In this document: piece after piece, positions 29,335 to 38,294 of the stretch
Position numbering within the stretch: the stretch's first letter is position 1
Layout of the letters: each line of letters opens with the position of its first letter
Assembly: GCA_021813405.1 (NCBI GenBank)
Contig: JAKAKS010000018.1
Coordinates: 18,224 to 82,223, forward strand
From: Nitrospirota bacterium
GTDB taxonomy: Bacteria; Nitrospirota; Thermodesulfovibrionia; Thermodesulfovibrionales; JdFR-88
Reading direction: 5' to 3'
DNA length: 64,000 nucleotides
Position numbers and translations under genes: made by a program
The notes under the pieces: model-generated
Database searches by the model: none
What the model was told of the DNA's origin: nothing
What the model saw: the letters and a program-made list of their open reading frames with translations, nothing else

Positions 29335-30120
29335 ATGAGTCGGATAGTCCGCATGATCTGCGGTCTGATAATTGCGTTTCTCATAGTGCTTAGTTCCGCA
29401 GCAGGCGCCCAGCCTGTTAAAGCCGCAAGCCCGGCAAATAATACAAACGTATTCATGTCCGAGGACTTTCACAACCTCGATAACTGGATGCCTTACAACC
29501 TCTTCAAGCAAAACAAGGAAACACGGTATGGGCTTGACGTTAAAGGCGGCGTGCAATGCGTAAAGGCTCAAAGCGACTGCTCTGCATCGGCCCTTGTTTA
29601 TAAAAAGCAGTTTGATGTTTACAAGTATCCGATTGTGAAGTGGAAATGGATGGCGGGTAATATATATCCCGACGGAAATCTCACCAACAATTCAACTAAC
29701 GATTCCCCCGCCAGGCTTTATATCCTGTTCAAGTACAACCCCAAAAAGGCCGGATTTTTCACCAGACTTAAATACTCGCTTGCAAAAAAGATATATGGAA
29801 CTTACCCGCCCGGAAGCAATCTGTGTTATCTTTGGGCCAATCACCCGCACAAGGGAAGGATATTCACAAGCCCAGCCTGGAAATACTCCAAGGACATTGT
29901 GCTTGAGGCGGGCCCAAGCCTTCTGAACCAGTGGCGGCAGGAGAAGGTTAATATTCTGGAAGATTACAGGGCGGCATTTGGAAAGGACCCGCCCCGCATG
30001 GCCGCAATCGCCATTATGGACAACTCCAACAACGCCAAAGGCAAGTCCACATCCTGGTTCGGCCCAATAAAGATATACGGCCCCGCAGATGTTGCAAACA
30101 CCTCAAGCGAGATGCATTAG
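29335..30120 (+). CDS. DUF3047 domain secreted protein
   Basis: 261 residues with a signal peptide (hydrophobic run GLIIAFLIVLSSAAGAQ). The rest is a DUF3047 domain: VKWKWMAGNIYPDG, DSPARLYILFKYNPKK, WKYSKDIVLEAG and the ending AIAIMDNSNNAKG. Function unknown; periplasmic by signal. A TATAAT touches the ATG at 29335, which is too close for that ATG to be transcribed from it, so the ATG at 29353 may be the real start. Confidence 0.85.
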   Translation: MSRIVRMICGLIIAFLIVLSSAAGAQPVKAASPANNTNVFMSEDFHNLDNWMPYNLFKQNKETRYGLDVKGGVQCVKAQSDCSASALVYKKQFDVYKYPIVKWKWMAGNIYPDGNLTNNSTNDSPARLYILFKYNPKKAGFFTRLKYSLAKKIYGTYPPGSNLCYLWANHPHKGRIFTSPAWKYSKDIVLEAGPSLLNQWRQEKVNILEDYRAAFGKDPPRMAAIAIMDNSNNAKGKSTSWFGPIKIYGPADVANTSSEMH

Positions 30121-30326
30121 GCTTGGGGCGCGTAGAATAAGCCTTCCGGTATTTCAGAAAAAACGCTGGGCCTGGAGCGCGCTGTGTATAAGGGATCATT
30201 ACCCTCCCCAGTTTTAATATTTTTATTGAACGCCTTTTTTGCAACCTGACAGGTCATATATTTGTACCAGCAATTGAACTTGAATTAAAGGATTTTCAAT
30301 GTAAACTTTAATGGGGGACTTTTTTT

Positions 30327-33017
30327 ATGGCAGCTCCGTCCGAACCCGCGATAGACGTTATATTAAAGACAGGCCAGAGCCTCCGTATAAGGCCCATTAC
30401 GCCGGAGGACAAGAAAAGGCTTGAGGAACTTTTTTACCGCCTCTCGCCATGGAGCAGGTACCTGCGGTTCGGCTATTCCAAAAGTTTCATAAGCCAGGCC
30501 GAGCTTTCCTATTTCACGGACATACAGCCGCCGGACACCTATGCCTTTGTGGCCACCACAGGCGAGGCCAGGGAAGAGCGCATTGTTGCCGTGGGCAGGT
30601 GGTTTCTGCTTCCTGACGGCGAGACGGCCGAGGTGGCCTTTGTTGTGGAGGACAATATCCAGATAAGGGGCATCGGCACTGCGCTTCTGGAGCAGCTTGC
30701 CCAGGCCGCCGCCAGATACAGGATACGCCGCTTTGTGGCCCGCGTTCTTCCGGAGAACACGCGGATGATAGAGGTTTTTGACGAGAGCGGTTTCAGGGTT
30801 GTAAAACGGATAGAGGAAGGCGCGTTCCACATATCAATCGATCTGCGGGAGCAGGAGGAGTTTTCCAAGCGGCAGGAGCATCGTGAGCACATAGCCCGCT
30901 CCGCCGGCGTGAAAAAGATGCTGTACCCGCTCAGCGTGGCCGTGATAGGCGCATCGCGGGACCCCGGCAGCGTGGGTGGGGCGATATTCAGGAACCTTAT
31001 AAGGGGCTCATTTACCGGCACCATATTTCCGGTTAACCCCAGGGCCGTATCTATCGGGGGTGTTCTCGCGTATCCATCCGTACTTGATGTGCCCGGGGAT
31101 GTAGACCTGGCAATAATCGCCGTGCCTTCTGCGGCCGTGCTGGACGTGGCCGACGAGTGCGGCAGGAAGGGCATATGGGGGCTGGTGATAATATCGGCGG
31201 GGTTTGGCGAGGCAGGCCCTGCAGGAAAAGAGCGCGAAAAAAAGCTTATCGAAAAGGCGCTTGGCTACGGCATGAGGGTAATAGGCCCCAACTGTCTTGG
31301 AATCCTTAACGCCAGCCCCAAGGTGAACCTTAACGCTACGTTCTCGCCCGTAAGCCCTGTTTCCGGCAGTATGGGCATATGCTCGCAAAGCGGCGCCCTT
31401 GGGCTTGCGCTTCTTGAGTATTCAAGGAGTATGTCACTTGGCATATCCAGTTTCGTCAGCATCGGAAACCGCGTGGACATATCCAGCAACGACCTCCTGG
31501 AGTTTTGGGAAGACGACGAGGACACCGCCATGGTTATTCTCTACCTGGAGTCTTTCGGCAACCCGCGCAAGTTCAGCCGCATAGCGCGGAGAGTGTCGCA
31601 CAAAAAACCTGTCATCGCGGTAAAGGGAGGCAAGTCCGAAGCGGGCGCAAAGGCTGCCGTCTCACACACCGGCGCGCTGGCCGCTGCCGAAGTGGCCGTT
31701 GAGGCGATGTTCAGGCAGACTGGCATTATCCGGGTGGACACGATAGAGGAAATGTTCAATGTGGCAAAATTCCTTTCCGAGCAGCCGCTTCCAAAAGGGC
31801 CGGGCGTAGGCATCCTTACAAACGCTGGAGGGCCGGGTGTGCTTGCCGCAGACGCCTGCATAGGGTGGGGGCTTACAGTGCCCGCGCTGTCGGACCATAC
31901 AAAAAGAAAGCTGCAGGATTTCCTGCCGGCCGAGGCTGCGCTATCAAATCCCGTAGACATGATAGCTTCCGCCCCGGCTGCTGCATATGAACAAGCTATA
32001 AATGTTATGCTTGACGATCCGCACCTGGATGCCCTGATCGTGATTTACATACCGCCACTTGTCACACGTCCGGAGGATGTGGCCGCCGCGATTAGAAGCG
32101 CCCTTGGTTCTTACGATGGCGATAAACCAGTGAGCGCCTGCTTCATGACAACTGCGGGCAAGGTGGATCTGGAGCTGGAAAACAAAAAACGCGTACCCGC
32201 TTATATTTTCCCCGAAGACGGCGTTCAGGCGCTTGCAAGGGCGTACAGGTATTCGCTTTTCCGGCAGGCGCCAACAGGTGTGGTGCCGAAATTCGATGAC
32301 ATCAACGAGGCTGCCGCTGCAAAGATAATCTACAGTGCGGCAACTGGCGCGGAGGCCGCGTGGTTGTTACCTGAGGACTGCGTTCAGGTGCTGGGCAGTT
32401 TCGGGATTAAATCCATCCGCACGGAGGCCGCCATGAATGCCGCAGAGGCCGCGGCCAAGGCAGTGCAGGTAGGTTTCCCGGCGGCTATAAAGCTGCGTTC
32501 CTCATCGCTTACACACAAAACGGATATAGGAGGAGTTATACTGGACGTTGGCAGCGAGGCCGAGGCTGTGAAAGCGTTTGAATCCATCAGCGGCCAGATG
32601 ACCCAGGCGGGACTGGATCGCGATATGCAGGGCGTTATTGTGCAGCAGATGGCCTTTGGCGGACAGGAGGTGATAGTGGGGATGACGCAGGACCCCACCT
32701 TCGGCCCCCTTGTGATGGTAGGCCTTGGCGGCATTCAGGTGGAGCTTATGAAGGACGTGTCCTTCTCGCTGCATCCGCTTACCGATCTGGACCCTGCTCG
32801 CATGCTTGGCCGCCTCAAGAGCCTGCCGCTACTGAAAGGCTGGCGGGGCCGGCAGAAAAGAGACATTAAGGCACTTGAGGAACTGCTATTGAGGTTTTCA
32901 GCGCTTATTGAAGCATTTCCAGATATAGAGCAGATGGAGATAAATCCGGTGCTAGTGCTGGACGAAGGTAAGGGATGCGTTTGCGTAGATTCCAGAATCC
33001 GGGTAAGGCCTGCCTGA
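30327..33017 (+). CDS. GNAT acetyltransferase fused to NDP-forming acyl-CoA synthetase (Pat-like)
   Basis: 896 residues. A GNAT N-acetyltransferase comes first (about 10-175; RGIGTALLEQLAQ is the acetyl-CoA loop). Then CoA-binding (VAVIGASRDPGSVGG), succinyl-CoA-ligase-like (SQSGALGLALLEY; VSHTGALAAAE with the phospho-His equivalent) and a C-terminal ATP-grasp domain (about 665-895). Related PatZ/Pat proteins acetylate lysines on acetyl-CoA synthetase and other enzymes, but there the GNAT is usually C-terminal. The synthetase half may still form acyl-CoA, since key residues look intact. GGGGGACT precedes the ATG. Convergent with the zinc-ribbon gene, 6 bp apart. Confidence 0.9.
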   Translation: MAAPSEPAIDVILKTGQSLRIRPITPEDKKRLEELFYRLSPWSRYLRFGYSKSFISQAELSYFTDIQPPDTYAFVATTGEAREERIVAVGRWFLLPDGETAEVAFVVEDNIQIRGIGTALLEQLAQAAARYRIRRFVARVLPENTRMIEVFDESGFRVVKRIEEGAFHISIDLREQEEFSKRQEHREHIARSAGVKKMLYPLSVAVIGASRDPGSVGGAIFRNLIRGSFTGTIFPVNPRAVSIGGVLAYPSVLDVPGDVDLAIIAVPSAAVLDVADECGRKGIWGLVIISAGFGEAGPAGKEREKKLIEKALGYGMRVIGPNCLGILNASPKVNLNATFSPVSPVSGSMGICSQSGALGLALLEYSRSMSLGISSFVSIGNRVDISSNDLLEFWEDDEDTAMVILYLESFGNPRKFSRIARRVSHKKPVIAVKGGKSEAGAKAAVSHTGALAAAEVAVEAMFRQTGIIRVDTIEEMFNVAKFLSEQPLPKGPGVGILTNAGGPGVLAADACIGWGLTVPALSDHTKRKLQDFLPAEAALSNPVDMIASAPAAAYEQAINVMLDDPHLDALIVIYIPPLVTRPEDVAAAIRSALGSYDGDKPVSACFMTTAGKVDLELENKKRVPAYIFPEDGVQALARAYRYSLFRQAPTGVVPKFDDINEAAAAKIIYSAATGAEAAWLLPEDCVQVLGSFGIKSIRTEAAMNAAEAAAKAVQVGFPAAIKLRSSSLTHKTDIGGVILDVGSEAEAVKAFESISGQMTQAGLDRDMQGVIVQQMAFGGQEVIVGMTQDPTFGPLVMVGLGGIQVELMKDVSFSLHPLTDLDPARMLGRLKSLPLLKGWRGRQKRDIKALEELLLRFSALIEAFPDIEQMEINPVLVLDEGKGCVCVDSRIRVRPA

Positions 33018-33023
33018 AAAAAG

Positions 33024-33923
33024 TTAAAGCATGGCCCCGCGGCAACTGAGTGTTTTTGAGCTGTTCACCCCGCCGGAGCCCTCGATATTTGCTTCAACGG
33101 TTATCGAACTGCGGTTGTCGCACGCCTCTTTCACATTATCGCCATATTCTCCGGTGAATCCCACCTGTCCTTTTTCCGGTTCGCCATTAACAAAAGCGGG
33201 CAGGATGTTGTCCCACGGGTTTTTCTTCTGGCCGCCCTTCTCCTCCAGGGAGGCCGCTGCTGACGTTGTGACTTCTGCGGGGCTGTAAGAGTATTGGTCC
33301 ATCTGGGCCTGCACATAATATATTGCCTGATGATAATTTTCCAGGACCAGCCTGTGTTTTGCTTCGTTTTTATAGCCCATAAGTGCGGGGATGGCAATTG
33401 CGGCAATTATGCCCGCGATTGCGATACTTAACAGCACCGCCACAAGTATTAAAACGGCATTGCCCACTCCGCCAGAGGCGGCCATTGCAACCCTCTGGGC
33501 CTCCGGCGAATAATGCCGTTGTTTGATCTCAAGCATTTTTTTCTTTGCGTGATTGTAATATATCCAGTTGCCTGTTATGGCCCAGGCGATGCGGATTAAA
33601 AGCGGCCCCACTATGGGAATGAGCGTAAGGAAAAAAGCAAACACGGCCCATCCGTAAAGCTTTCTGTAAAGCATCCACCAGAATGTCACAAAGAAAGCGG
33701 GCCAGTGCCAGGTTGCCCTGAAGTTGTCCACCCCGGACTCGTTGAATTTGGCGAATTTATAAGAGTACTTATCCCAGTTGGGCCCGACAAAGGCGGCCAG
33801 GTCATCGGTAGTAACTTGCTCGGACGCGCCAGTAATTGTGGACAGCCGGTGGCCGCACGAATGGCAGAATATGCTGCCCTCAGCTACTTCCTTTCCGCAT
33901 CTGGTACAAAAGGACATGGTCAA
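33024..33923 (-). CDS. Zinc-ribbon / DUF2628 membrane protein with pilin-like C-terminal part
   Basis: 299 residues. Zinc ribbon CTRCGKEV...CHSCGHRL at the N-terminus, then a DUF2628-like region with membrane segments (FRATWHWPAFFVTFWWMLYRK; about 75-125). From about 165 a single hydrophobic helix reads IAGIIAAIAIPALMGYKNEA, very like the N-terminal helix of type IV pilins, and the remaining ~110 residues look like a pilin globular part (NPWDNILPAF). No N-terminal prepilin leader is present, so it cannot be processed in the normal way. A TATAAT and AAGGAAAGGG precede it. Confidence 0.75.
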   Translation of the reverse strand: MTMSFCTRCGKEVAEGSIFCHSCGHRLSTITGASEQVTTDDLAAFVGPNWDKYSYKFAKFNESGVDNFRATWHWPAFFVTFWWMLYRKLYGWAVFAFFLTLIPIVGPLLIRIAWAITGNWIYYNHAKKKMLEIKQRHYSPEAQRVAMAASGGVGNAVLILVAVLLSIAIAGIIAAIAIPALMGYKNEAKHRLVLENYHQAIYYVQAQMDQYSYSPAEVTTSAAASLEEKGGQKKNPWDNILPAFVNGEPEKGQVGFTGEYGDNVKEACDNRSSITVEANIEGSGGVNSSKTLSCRGAML

Positions 33924-34002
33924 AAAACCCTTTCCTTGTAAGGCATGCCCGGCGAGTTTAGATTATACAAGTAATCGGCAAAAAAACAGAGGCGCAATTC
34001 CT

Positions 34003-35010
34003 TCACAGCGGCAAATACGCCTGGGCATTCAAGTCTGGCCCGGCAGTCTGTCCATTTTTAAAACGTTTTGCCCCGGCAAAGGCGATCATTGCCGCGTTGT
34101 CAGTGCAGAAGCGAGGGGACGGTACAAACAACTCAATTTCGCGCTTTTCGGCCATGGCGGCCATTTTCTCTTTCAGACCGGCGTTGGCGGCCACGCCGCC
34201 GCCCATTGCAAGCCGCCTGATGCCTGTTTGCATAATGGCCCACTCACATTTCCTTACAAGCACGTCAGTTACCGCCGCCTGGAAGGATGCAGCCACGTCT
34301 CTGGCAATTTCCTGTTCAAGCGGTTTTGCGGAATCCCCCAAGCCAGTAAGGTAGTTGACTACGGCGGTCTTCAGGCCGCTGAAACTGAAATCGAACGTTT
34401 CGGGCAGGTAGGCGCGCGGGAACCGGATAGCTTTAGAATTTCCTTCGTGCGCCAGCCGGTCCATCTTCGGGCCGCCCGGATATTCCAGCCCCAGAAGTTT
34501 GGCCACCTTGTCGTAGGCCTCTCCGGCTGCGTCATCCCTGGTGCGTCCCAGTTCCTCATAATCGGCAAAACCGTTTATTTTGTAAATGGATGTATGCCCG
34601 CCTGAAGCTACAAGGCATAAATAAGGGAAGTCGGGCCTGGCCTCCAGAAATGGAGTCAGCGCGTGCCCCTCCAGGTGGTTTACCGCCATAAGCGGAATTT
34701 TATTGGCCCAGCAAAACGATTTTGCAAAAGACACGCCCACAAGAAGCGACCCTATCAGCCCAGGGCCGTAACATACAGCAGCGGCGGACAGGTCTTCCGG
34801 CTTGGTACTGCCAAGGGCCTCCGTCACCACCGGCACTATCATCTCGATGTGACGCCTGGAGGCAAGCTCCGGCACTATACCTCCGTATTTGGTATGTATC
34901 TCCGACTGTGACGAAATGACATTTGTGATAACCGATGGTCTTCCGTTTTCAATGGATAAGAGCGACGCCGACGTATCATCGCATGAGGTGTCTATGCCAA
35001 GAATCAGCAC
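34003..35010 (-). CDS. tsaD: tRNA N6-adenosine threonylcarbamoyltransferase TsaD
   Basis: 335 residues, the normal length. GIDTSCDDTSASLL opens the ASKHA fold; VNHLEGHALTPF holds the metal-binding His pair; VASGGHTSI and LAMGGGVAANAGL are nucleotide-binding loops. It transfers the threonylcarbamoyl group to A37 of ANN-decoding tRNAs with TsaB/TsaE. The GTG start shares one base with the lolA stop, so scpA-lolA-tsaD is an operon. Confidence 0.97.
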   Translation of the reverse strand: MLILGIDTSCDDTSASLLSIENGRPSVITNVISSQSEIHTKYGGIVPELASRRHIEMIVPVVTEALGSTKPEDLSAAAVCYGPGLIGSLLVGVSFAKSFCWANKIPLMAVNHLEGHALTPFLEARPDFPYLCLVASGGHTSIYKINGFADYEELGRTRDDAAGEAYDKVAKLLGLEYPGGPKMDRLAHEGNSKAIRFPRAYLPETFDFSFSGLKTAVVNYLTGLGDSAKPLEQEIARDVAASFQAAVTDVLVRKCEWAIMQTGIRRLAMGGGVAANAGLKEKMAAMAEKREIELFVPSPRFCTDNAAMIAFAGAKRFKNGQTAGPDLNAQAYLPL

Positions 35011-35639
35011 TAGTGCGTGTAATCCAGGAACGCGGCGCCTGCGGGCTGGTTCAGTCTGAAAACGGAATCCTTTATGCCGGTGTTGGTCTTAACGTCCTCA
35101 AACGTTAACGATATGGTGCTGGATTTCATGTGCATCGTCATGCTTTTAATTGGGAACGGATTTTTTGACGGCACTATCTCGAGAAGCGTTATCCCGCCCA
35201 TTGGCCCTTTCGGCGTAAGGAGGAGTTTTCCGTTTTTCTCCGTGATATTAAACTCTCGCTGCAAATTGCCAAGACCGCCCAAAAGGGCAACCGGGGCCGC
35301 TCCGTAAGAGGCGGGATCGAATTTGCTTTTTACCACCTGGTTCTGGTTCTGCTGGTACAGAAGGATAGTGGTGCCCTCCACCAGGACCTTGTCCTTGCTG
35401 CCTTGCCTGTATTTATAGAACATCTTTGAGGGTATCTTCATGTAAAAATCGCCCTTGTAGGTTTCCGTTTCGCCGATCTCTTTTATAAAACTCTTCTGGA
35501 CAAAGGCCCCTTTTGCGTCGGTCAGGTTTTTATAGGCGGACTGGATATGGGAGGCCAATTCAGTGCCGGATGCGCTGGCGAGGGAAGTGAAAACCAAACA
35601 GAGTGCCAATGTATAAAAAACGGTTATTTTCTTTTTCAT
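35010..35639 (-). CDS. lolA: Outer-membrane lipoprotein carrier LolA
   Basis: 209 residues with a signal peptide (Lys-rich start, cleavage near SASG). The LolA fold is shown by LTDAKGAFVQKSFI, GDFYMKIPSKMFYKYRQ and LEIVPSKNPFPIKSMTMHM. It carries lipoproteins through the periplasm from LolCDE to the outer membrane, which fits the several lipoproteins in this window. Start ATG overlaps the scpA stop (ATGA) and its stop overlaps the tsaD start. Confidence 0.92.
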   Translation of the reverse strand: MKKKITVFYTLALCLVFTSLASASGTELASHIQSAYKNLTDAKGAFVQKSFIKEIGETETYKGDFYMKIPSKMFYKYRQGSKDKVLVEGTTILLYQQNQNQVVKSKFDPASYGAAPVALLGGLGNLQREFNITEKNGKLLLTPKGPMGGITLLEIVPSKNPFPIKSMTMHMKSSTISLTFEDVKTNTGIKDSVFRLNQPAGAAFLDYTH

Positions 35640-36475
35640 TGAGTTTGCCTTTCCTTTTCCTGCACTTTCTCCAGCTTCCTGAATTCTTTTCTTGAAAATT
35701 CTTCATCCGGCCAGTCTTCCTGGATGGCCTCCGCTGTTTCATCCATTTTTTCGGCCTTCATCACCCATATGGGGCCGAACCGCTCCGCCTGGTGGACCCT
35801 GGCCAGCCCAAGTTTCAATATCTCCAGCAGGGCCACGAATGTAACGATAAGATGCGAACGTGGCGCGCCAGCCTCAAACAGGTCCTCAAACCGGACGGTG
35901 TCTTTTTCCTCAAGCGCCTGGATTATCCTTGCAATCTTGTCGTTGACGGTAAGAACAGCCCTGGTGATATTGGCCATTTCAGCCGGGACTTTTTCAAGTA
36001 TCTGCCTGAATGCCGTTATAAGCGAGAATAGGTCCAGGTCGAAAAGTGACAGCTCCTGCTGCTGGTCCTCTTCAGGTTTGCCTTCATCCAGTTCCGGCGG
36101 CCTGGTGACGGCGCATGCCCGGCTATCGCCCATCTCCTTCAATGCAAGGGCCGCTTCCTTGAACGATTTGTATTCCAACAGTCTGTAAACTAATTCCAGG
36201 CGCGGATCCGCCGGCGGCTCCTCCCCGGCCTGCTGTTCGTCAACCGGCAGAAGCATTCTGGACTTGATGTGTACCAGCGTAGCCGCCATCACCAGGAAGT
36301 CTCCCGCTATGTCCAGATCCAGCTCTTTCATCAGGTCTATATAGTCGATGTATTGTCTGGTTATGAGGGCAATGGGGATATCGTAGATATCGATCTCATT
36401 CTCTTTGATAAGGTGCAGCAGAAGGTCCAACGGTCCTTCAAAAGTAGGTATCCTGATTTTGTACTGTTCCGGCAT
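35636..36475 (-). CDS. scpA: Segregation and condensation protein A
   Basis: About 279 residues. The kleisin family opens with FEGPLDLLLHLIKENEIDIYDIPIA and includes DFLVMAATLVHIKSRMLLP; the C-terminal winged-helix segment includes HLIVTFVALLEILKLG. It bridges SMC heads with ScpB in chromosome condensation. Start: ATG at 36475 (an in-frame GTG at 36481 is also possible). A TAAAAT box at 36483-36488 lies 7 nt upstream without a ribosome site. First gene of scpA-lolA-tsaD. Confidence 0.93.
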   Translation of the reverse strand: MPEQYKIRIPTFEGPLDLLLHLIKENEIDIYDIPIALITRQYIDYIDLMKELDLDIAGDFLVMAATLVHIKSRMLLPVDEQQAGEEPPADPRLELVYRLLEYKSFKEAALALKEMGDSRACAVTRPPELDEGKPEEDQQQELSLFDLDLFSLITAFRQILEKVPAEMANITRAVLTVNDKIARIIQALEEKDTVRFEDLFEAGAPRSHLIVTFVALLEILKLGLARVHQAERFGPIWVMKAEKMDETAEAIQEDWPDEEFSRKEFRKLEKVQEKERQTQ

Positions 36476-36714
36476 GATCACTATTTTAACCTAAAGTCCC
36501 GGCATCACGCCCGTTTGCGGTTCAGACCCCCTCAGATTAGCACTGTTCTGAATTTCCTATAGCAAGTCTACAGGCTGTTTTGTTAACTTTTTAGGTTAAG
36601 TTAATTGTATTAAGTCTTTGATTATATGATATTTTATTCCTTACAGTCCGGCACGTTTAAGTGAAAGGTTTCACCGCTGGCCAATCTGGTCTGAAAACTC
36701 TGTAAAAATGACTG

Positions 36715-36723
36715 TGGTATAAT
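36715..36723 (+). promoter_or_regulatory. Extended -10 box before the diguanylate cyclase
   Basis: TGGTATAAT ends 9 nt before the ATG, with a consensus hexamer and TGn. No -35 and no ribosome site stand out, consistent with a near-leaderless mRNA. The rest of the 36482-36714 gap shows no gene or other clear element. Confidence 0.6.
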
Positions 36724-36732
36724 CCGGCAATT

Positions 36733-37575
36733 ATGATTGTCAAACTTTTTAACATGCCCAAAGGCATGGCGGTAATTGTGTCCCTGGCGGCACTGGCCTT
36801 AATTGGTTATCTGGACAACATAACAGGCAATGAGCTTTCCCTGTCTGCCTTTTATCTGCTGCCCATTGCCGTTATCACGATGAATTTCAACAAAGCCGCT
36901 GGGGTTTTAGCCGCAATCGCCAGCGCTGTAGTGCAGCTGATGGTGCATGTGGTTTGGGGCGGATTTTTTTATCCTCCTCTGATCACGTTCTGGAACATGG
37001 GCATCCTGATGGCGATATACATTATTATTTCCCTGCTGTTATCGTCGCTTAAAGTGGCCGTCCGTCAGGAAAGGGAAAACGCGAGGAAGGATTTTTTAAC
37101 CGGGATAGCCAACTGGCAGGCGTTTATCGAGCTTGCCGAAAGGGAGCTGGAAAGGGCAAAGCGGTTTAAATGCGCCCTGACCATGGCATATATAGATTGC
37201 GACAACTTTAAGGCTGTAAATGACAACCTTGGGCATCGCACTGGTGATGTTGTGCTGCGCAGCATTGCGGCGGTCTTGCAAAAACATGTAAGGAAGACGG
37301 ATGTGAATGCAAGAATAGGCGGCGACGAGTTTGCCATTTTGTTTGTCGATTCCCAGGCGGAAGGTGCGCAGAAGGCCATGACGGAAATCCGGCGGCTGCT
37401 TCTGGAAGAGATGGGCAAAGGCGGGTGGGACGTTACGTTCAGTATCGGGCTGGCAACGTTTGAAGAGCCGCCCGGCTCCGTGGACCTGCTTGTCGGCAAG
37501 GCCGAGGAGCTGATGTATGGCGTGAAGAAGAACTCGCAAAATGCCATACGTTATGAAGTTGTTCGAACTGAATAA
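36733..37575 (+). CDS. Membrane-bound diguanylate cyclase (GGDEF)
   Basis: 280 residues. The first ~105 carry three to four hydrophobic segments (MASE-like sensor, not assigned). The GGDEF domain spans about 115-278: RKDFLTGIANWQAFIELAE, signature GGDEF at 196-200, inhibitory RxxD at 187-190. It makes c-di-GMP, with product feedback expected. It is monocistronic, ending in a strong hairpin. With the HD-GYP pair at 23.7-28.0 kb it makes three c-di-GMP turnover genes in 14 kb. Confidence 0.93.
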   Translation: MIVKLFNMPKGMAVIVSLAALALIGYLDNITGNELSLSAFYLLPIAVITMNFNKAAGVLAAIASAVVQLMVHVVWGGFFYPPLITFWNMGILMAIYIIISLLLSSLKVAVRQERENARKDFLTGIANWQAFIELAERELERAKRFKCALTMAYIDCDNFKAVNDNLGHRTGDVVLRSIAAVLQKHVRKTDVNARIGGDEFAILFVDSQAEGAQKAMTEIRRLLLEEMGKGGWDVTFSIGLATFEEPPGSVDLLVGKAEELMYGVKKNSQNAIRYEVVRTE

Positions 37576-37639
37576 AGAAATTCAGCCGGAGCGACGCATG
37601 ATTTGGTTCACCCGTATTCTTATCAGGCGGTAAAGCGGG

Positions 37640-37665
37640 AAGGGCCGGCTTATCCGGCCCTTTTA
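37640..37665. terminator. Terminator between diguanylate cyclase and Hsp20 genes
   Basis: AAGGGCCGG and CCGGCCCTT form a perfect 9-bp stem with a 5-nt loop, followed by TT. It lies between convergent genes and may serve both. Confidence 0.75.
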
Positions 37666-37687
37666 CGTCATAAAAGGTTTCAGGTTT

Positions 37688-38185
37688 TTACTCTACCGGG
37701 ACTTTCTGTGCCTTTTTTTTTGCCTCTTCGGTCTTGGGCATGCGCACTTCCAGCACGCCGTCATGGAATTTTGCCTTCACCTGGTCGCTTTTAACGTCCG
37801 TTGGTATCTCAAAGGAGCGGACGAAGGAGCCGTAGGAGCGCTCCAGGCGGTAAAAATTCTTGTCTTCCACCTTTTCTTCCTGTTTCTTTTCGCCCGATAT
37901 CGTGAGCATGTGATCGGTCAAATCCACGGAGACGTCCTCTTTATTCATGCCTGGAAGTTCGGCCTTTACTACAATGTCACTGCCTTCCTCAAAGATGTCC
38001 ACTGAGGGGGTAGGCTCCATGTGCTCGAAAACCCTTCTGGGCGGCCACCATGGCTGGTTCAGCATCGAAAAAGGCCTGCGGAACATGTCTTCGAACTGCC
38101 GTTCCCATCTCTCAAACGGAGTGAGCGCATGCGCCGGCTCCGCCTTCGTCAACTGTTCCGATTTTTCCTTCGTTTTCAAGGCCAT
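37688..38185 (-). CDS. Small heat shock protein (Hsp20/alpha-crystallin family)
   Basis: 165 residues. The alpha-crystallin domain covers about 55-150: VDIFEEGSDIVVKAELPGMNKEDV, LTISGEKKQEE, and the GVLEVRMPK segment. The C-terminal end carries the short KAQKVPVE tail. It is an ATP-independent holdase. The ATG has AAAGGAGGTG upstream, one of the strongest ribosome sites in the window. Confidence 0.96.
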   Translation of the reverse strand: MALKTKEKSEQLTKAEPAHALTPFERWERQFEDMFRRPFSMLNQPWWPPRRVFEHMEPTPSVDIFEEGSDIVVKAELPGMNKEDVSVDLTDHMLTISGEKKQEEKVEDKNFYRLERSYGSFVRSFEIPTDVKSDQVKAKFHDGVLEVRMPKTEEAKKKAQKVPVE

Positions 38186-38294
38186 TTGGCACCTCCTTTT
38201 GAAGTTTTGCTTTAATATAGCCCCTTACATAGAAAGATTTATCAAATTAATGATCAGACGTCAATACAAGAAGATTGGGCGTAAAATCCGGACG

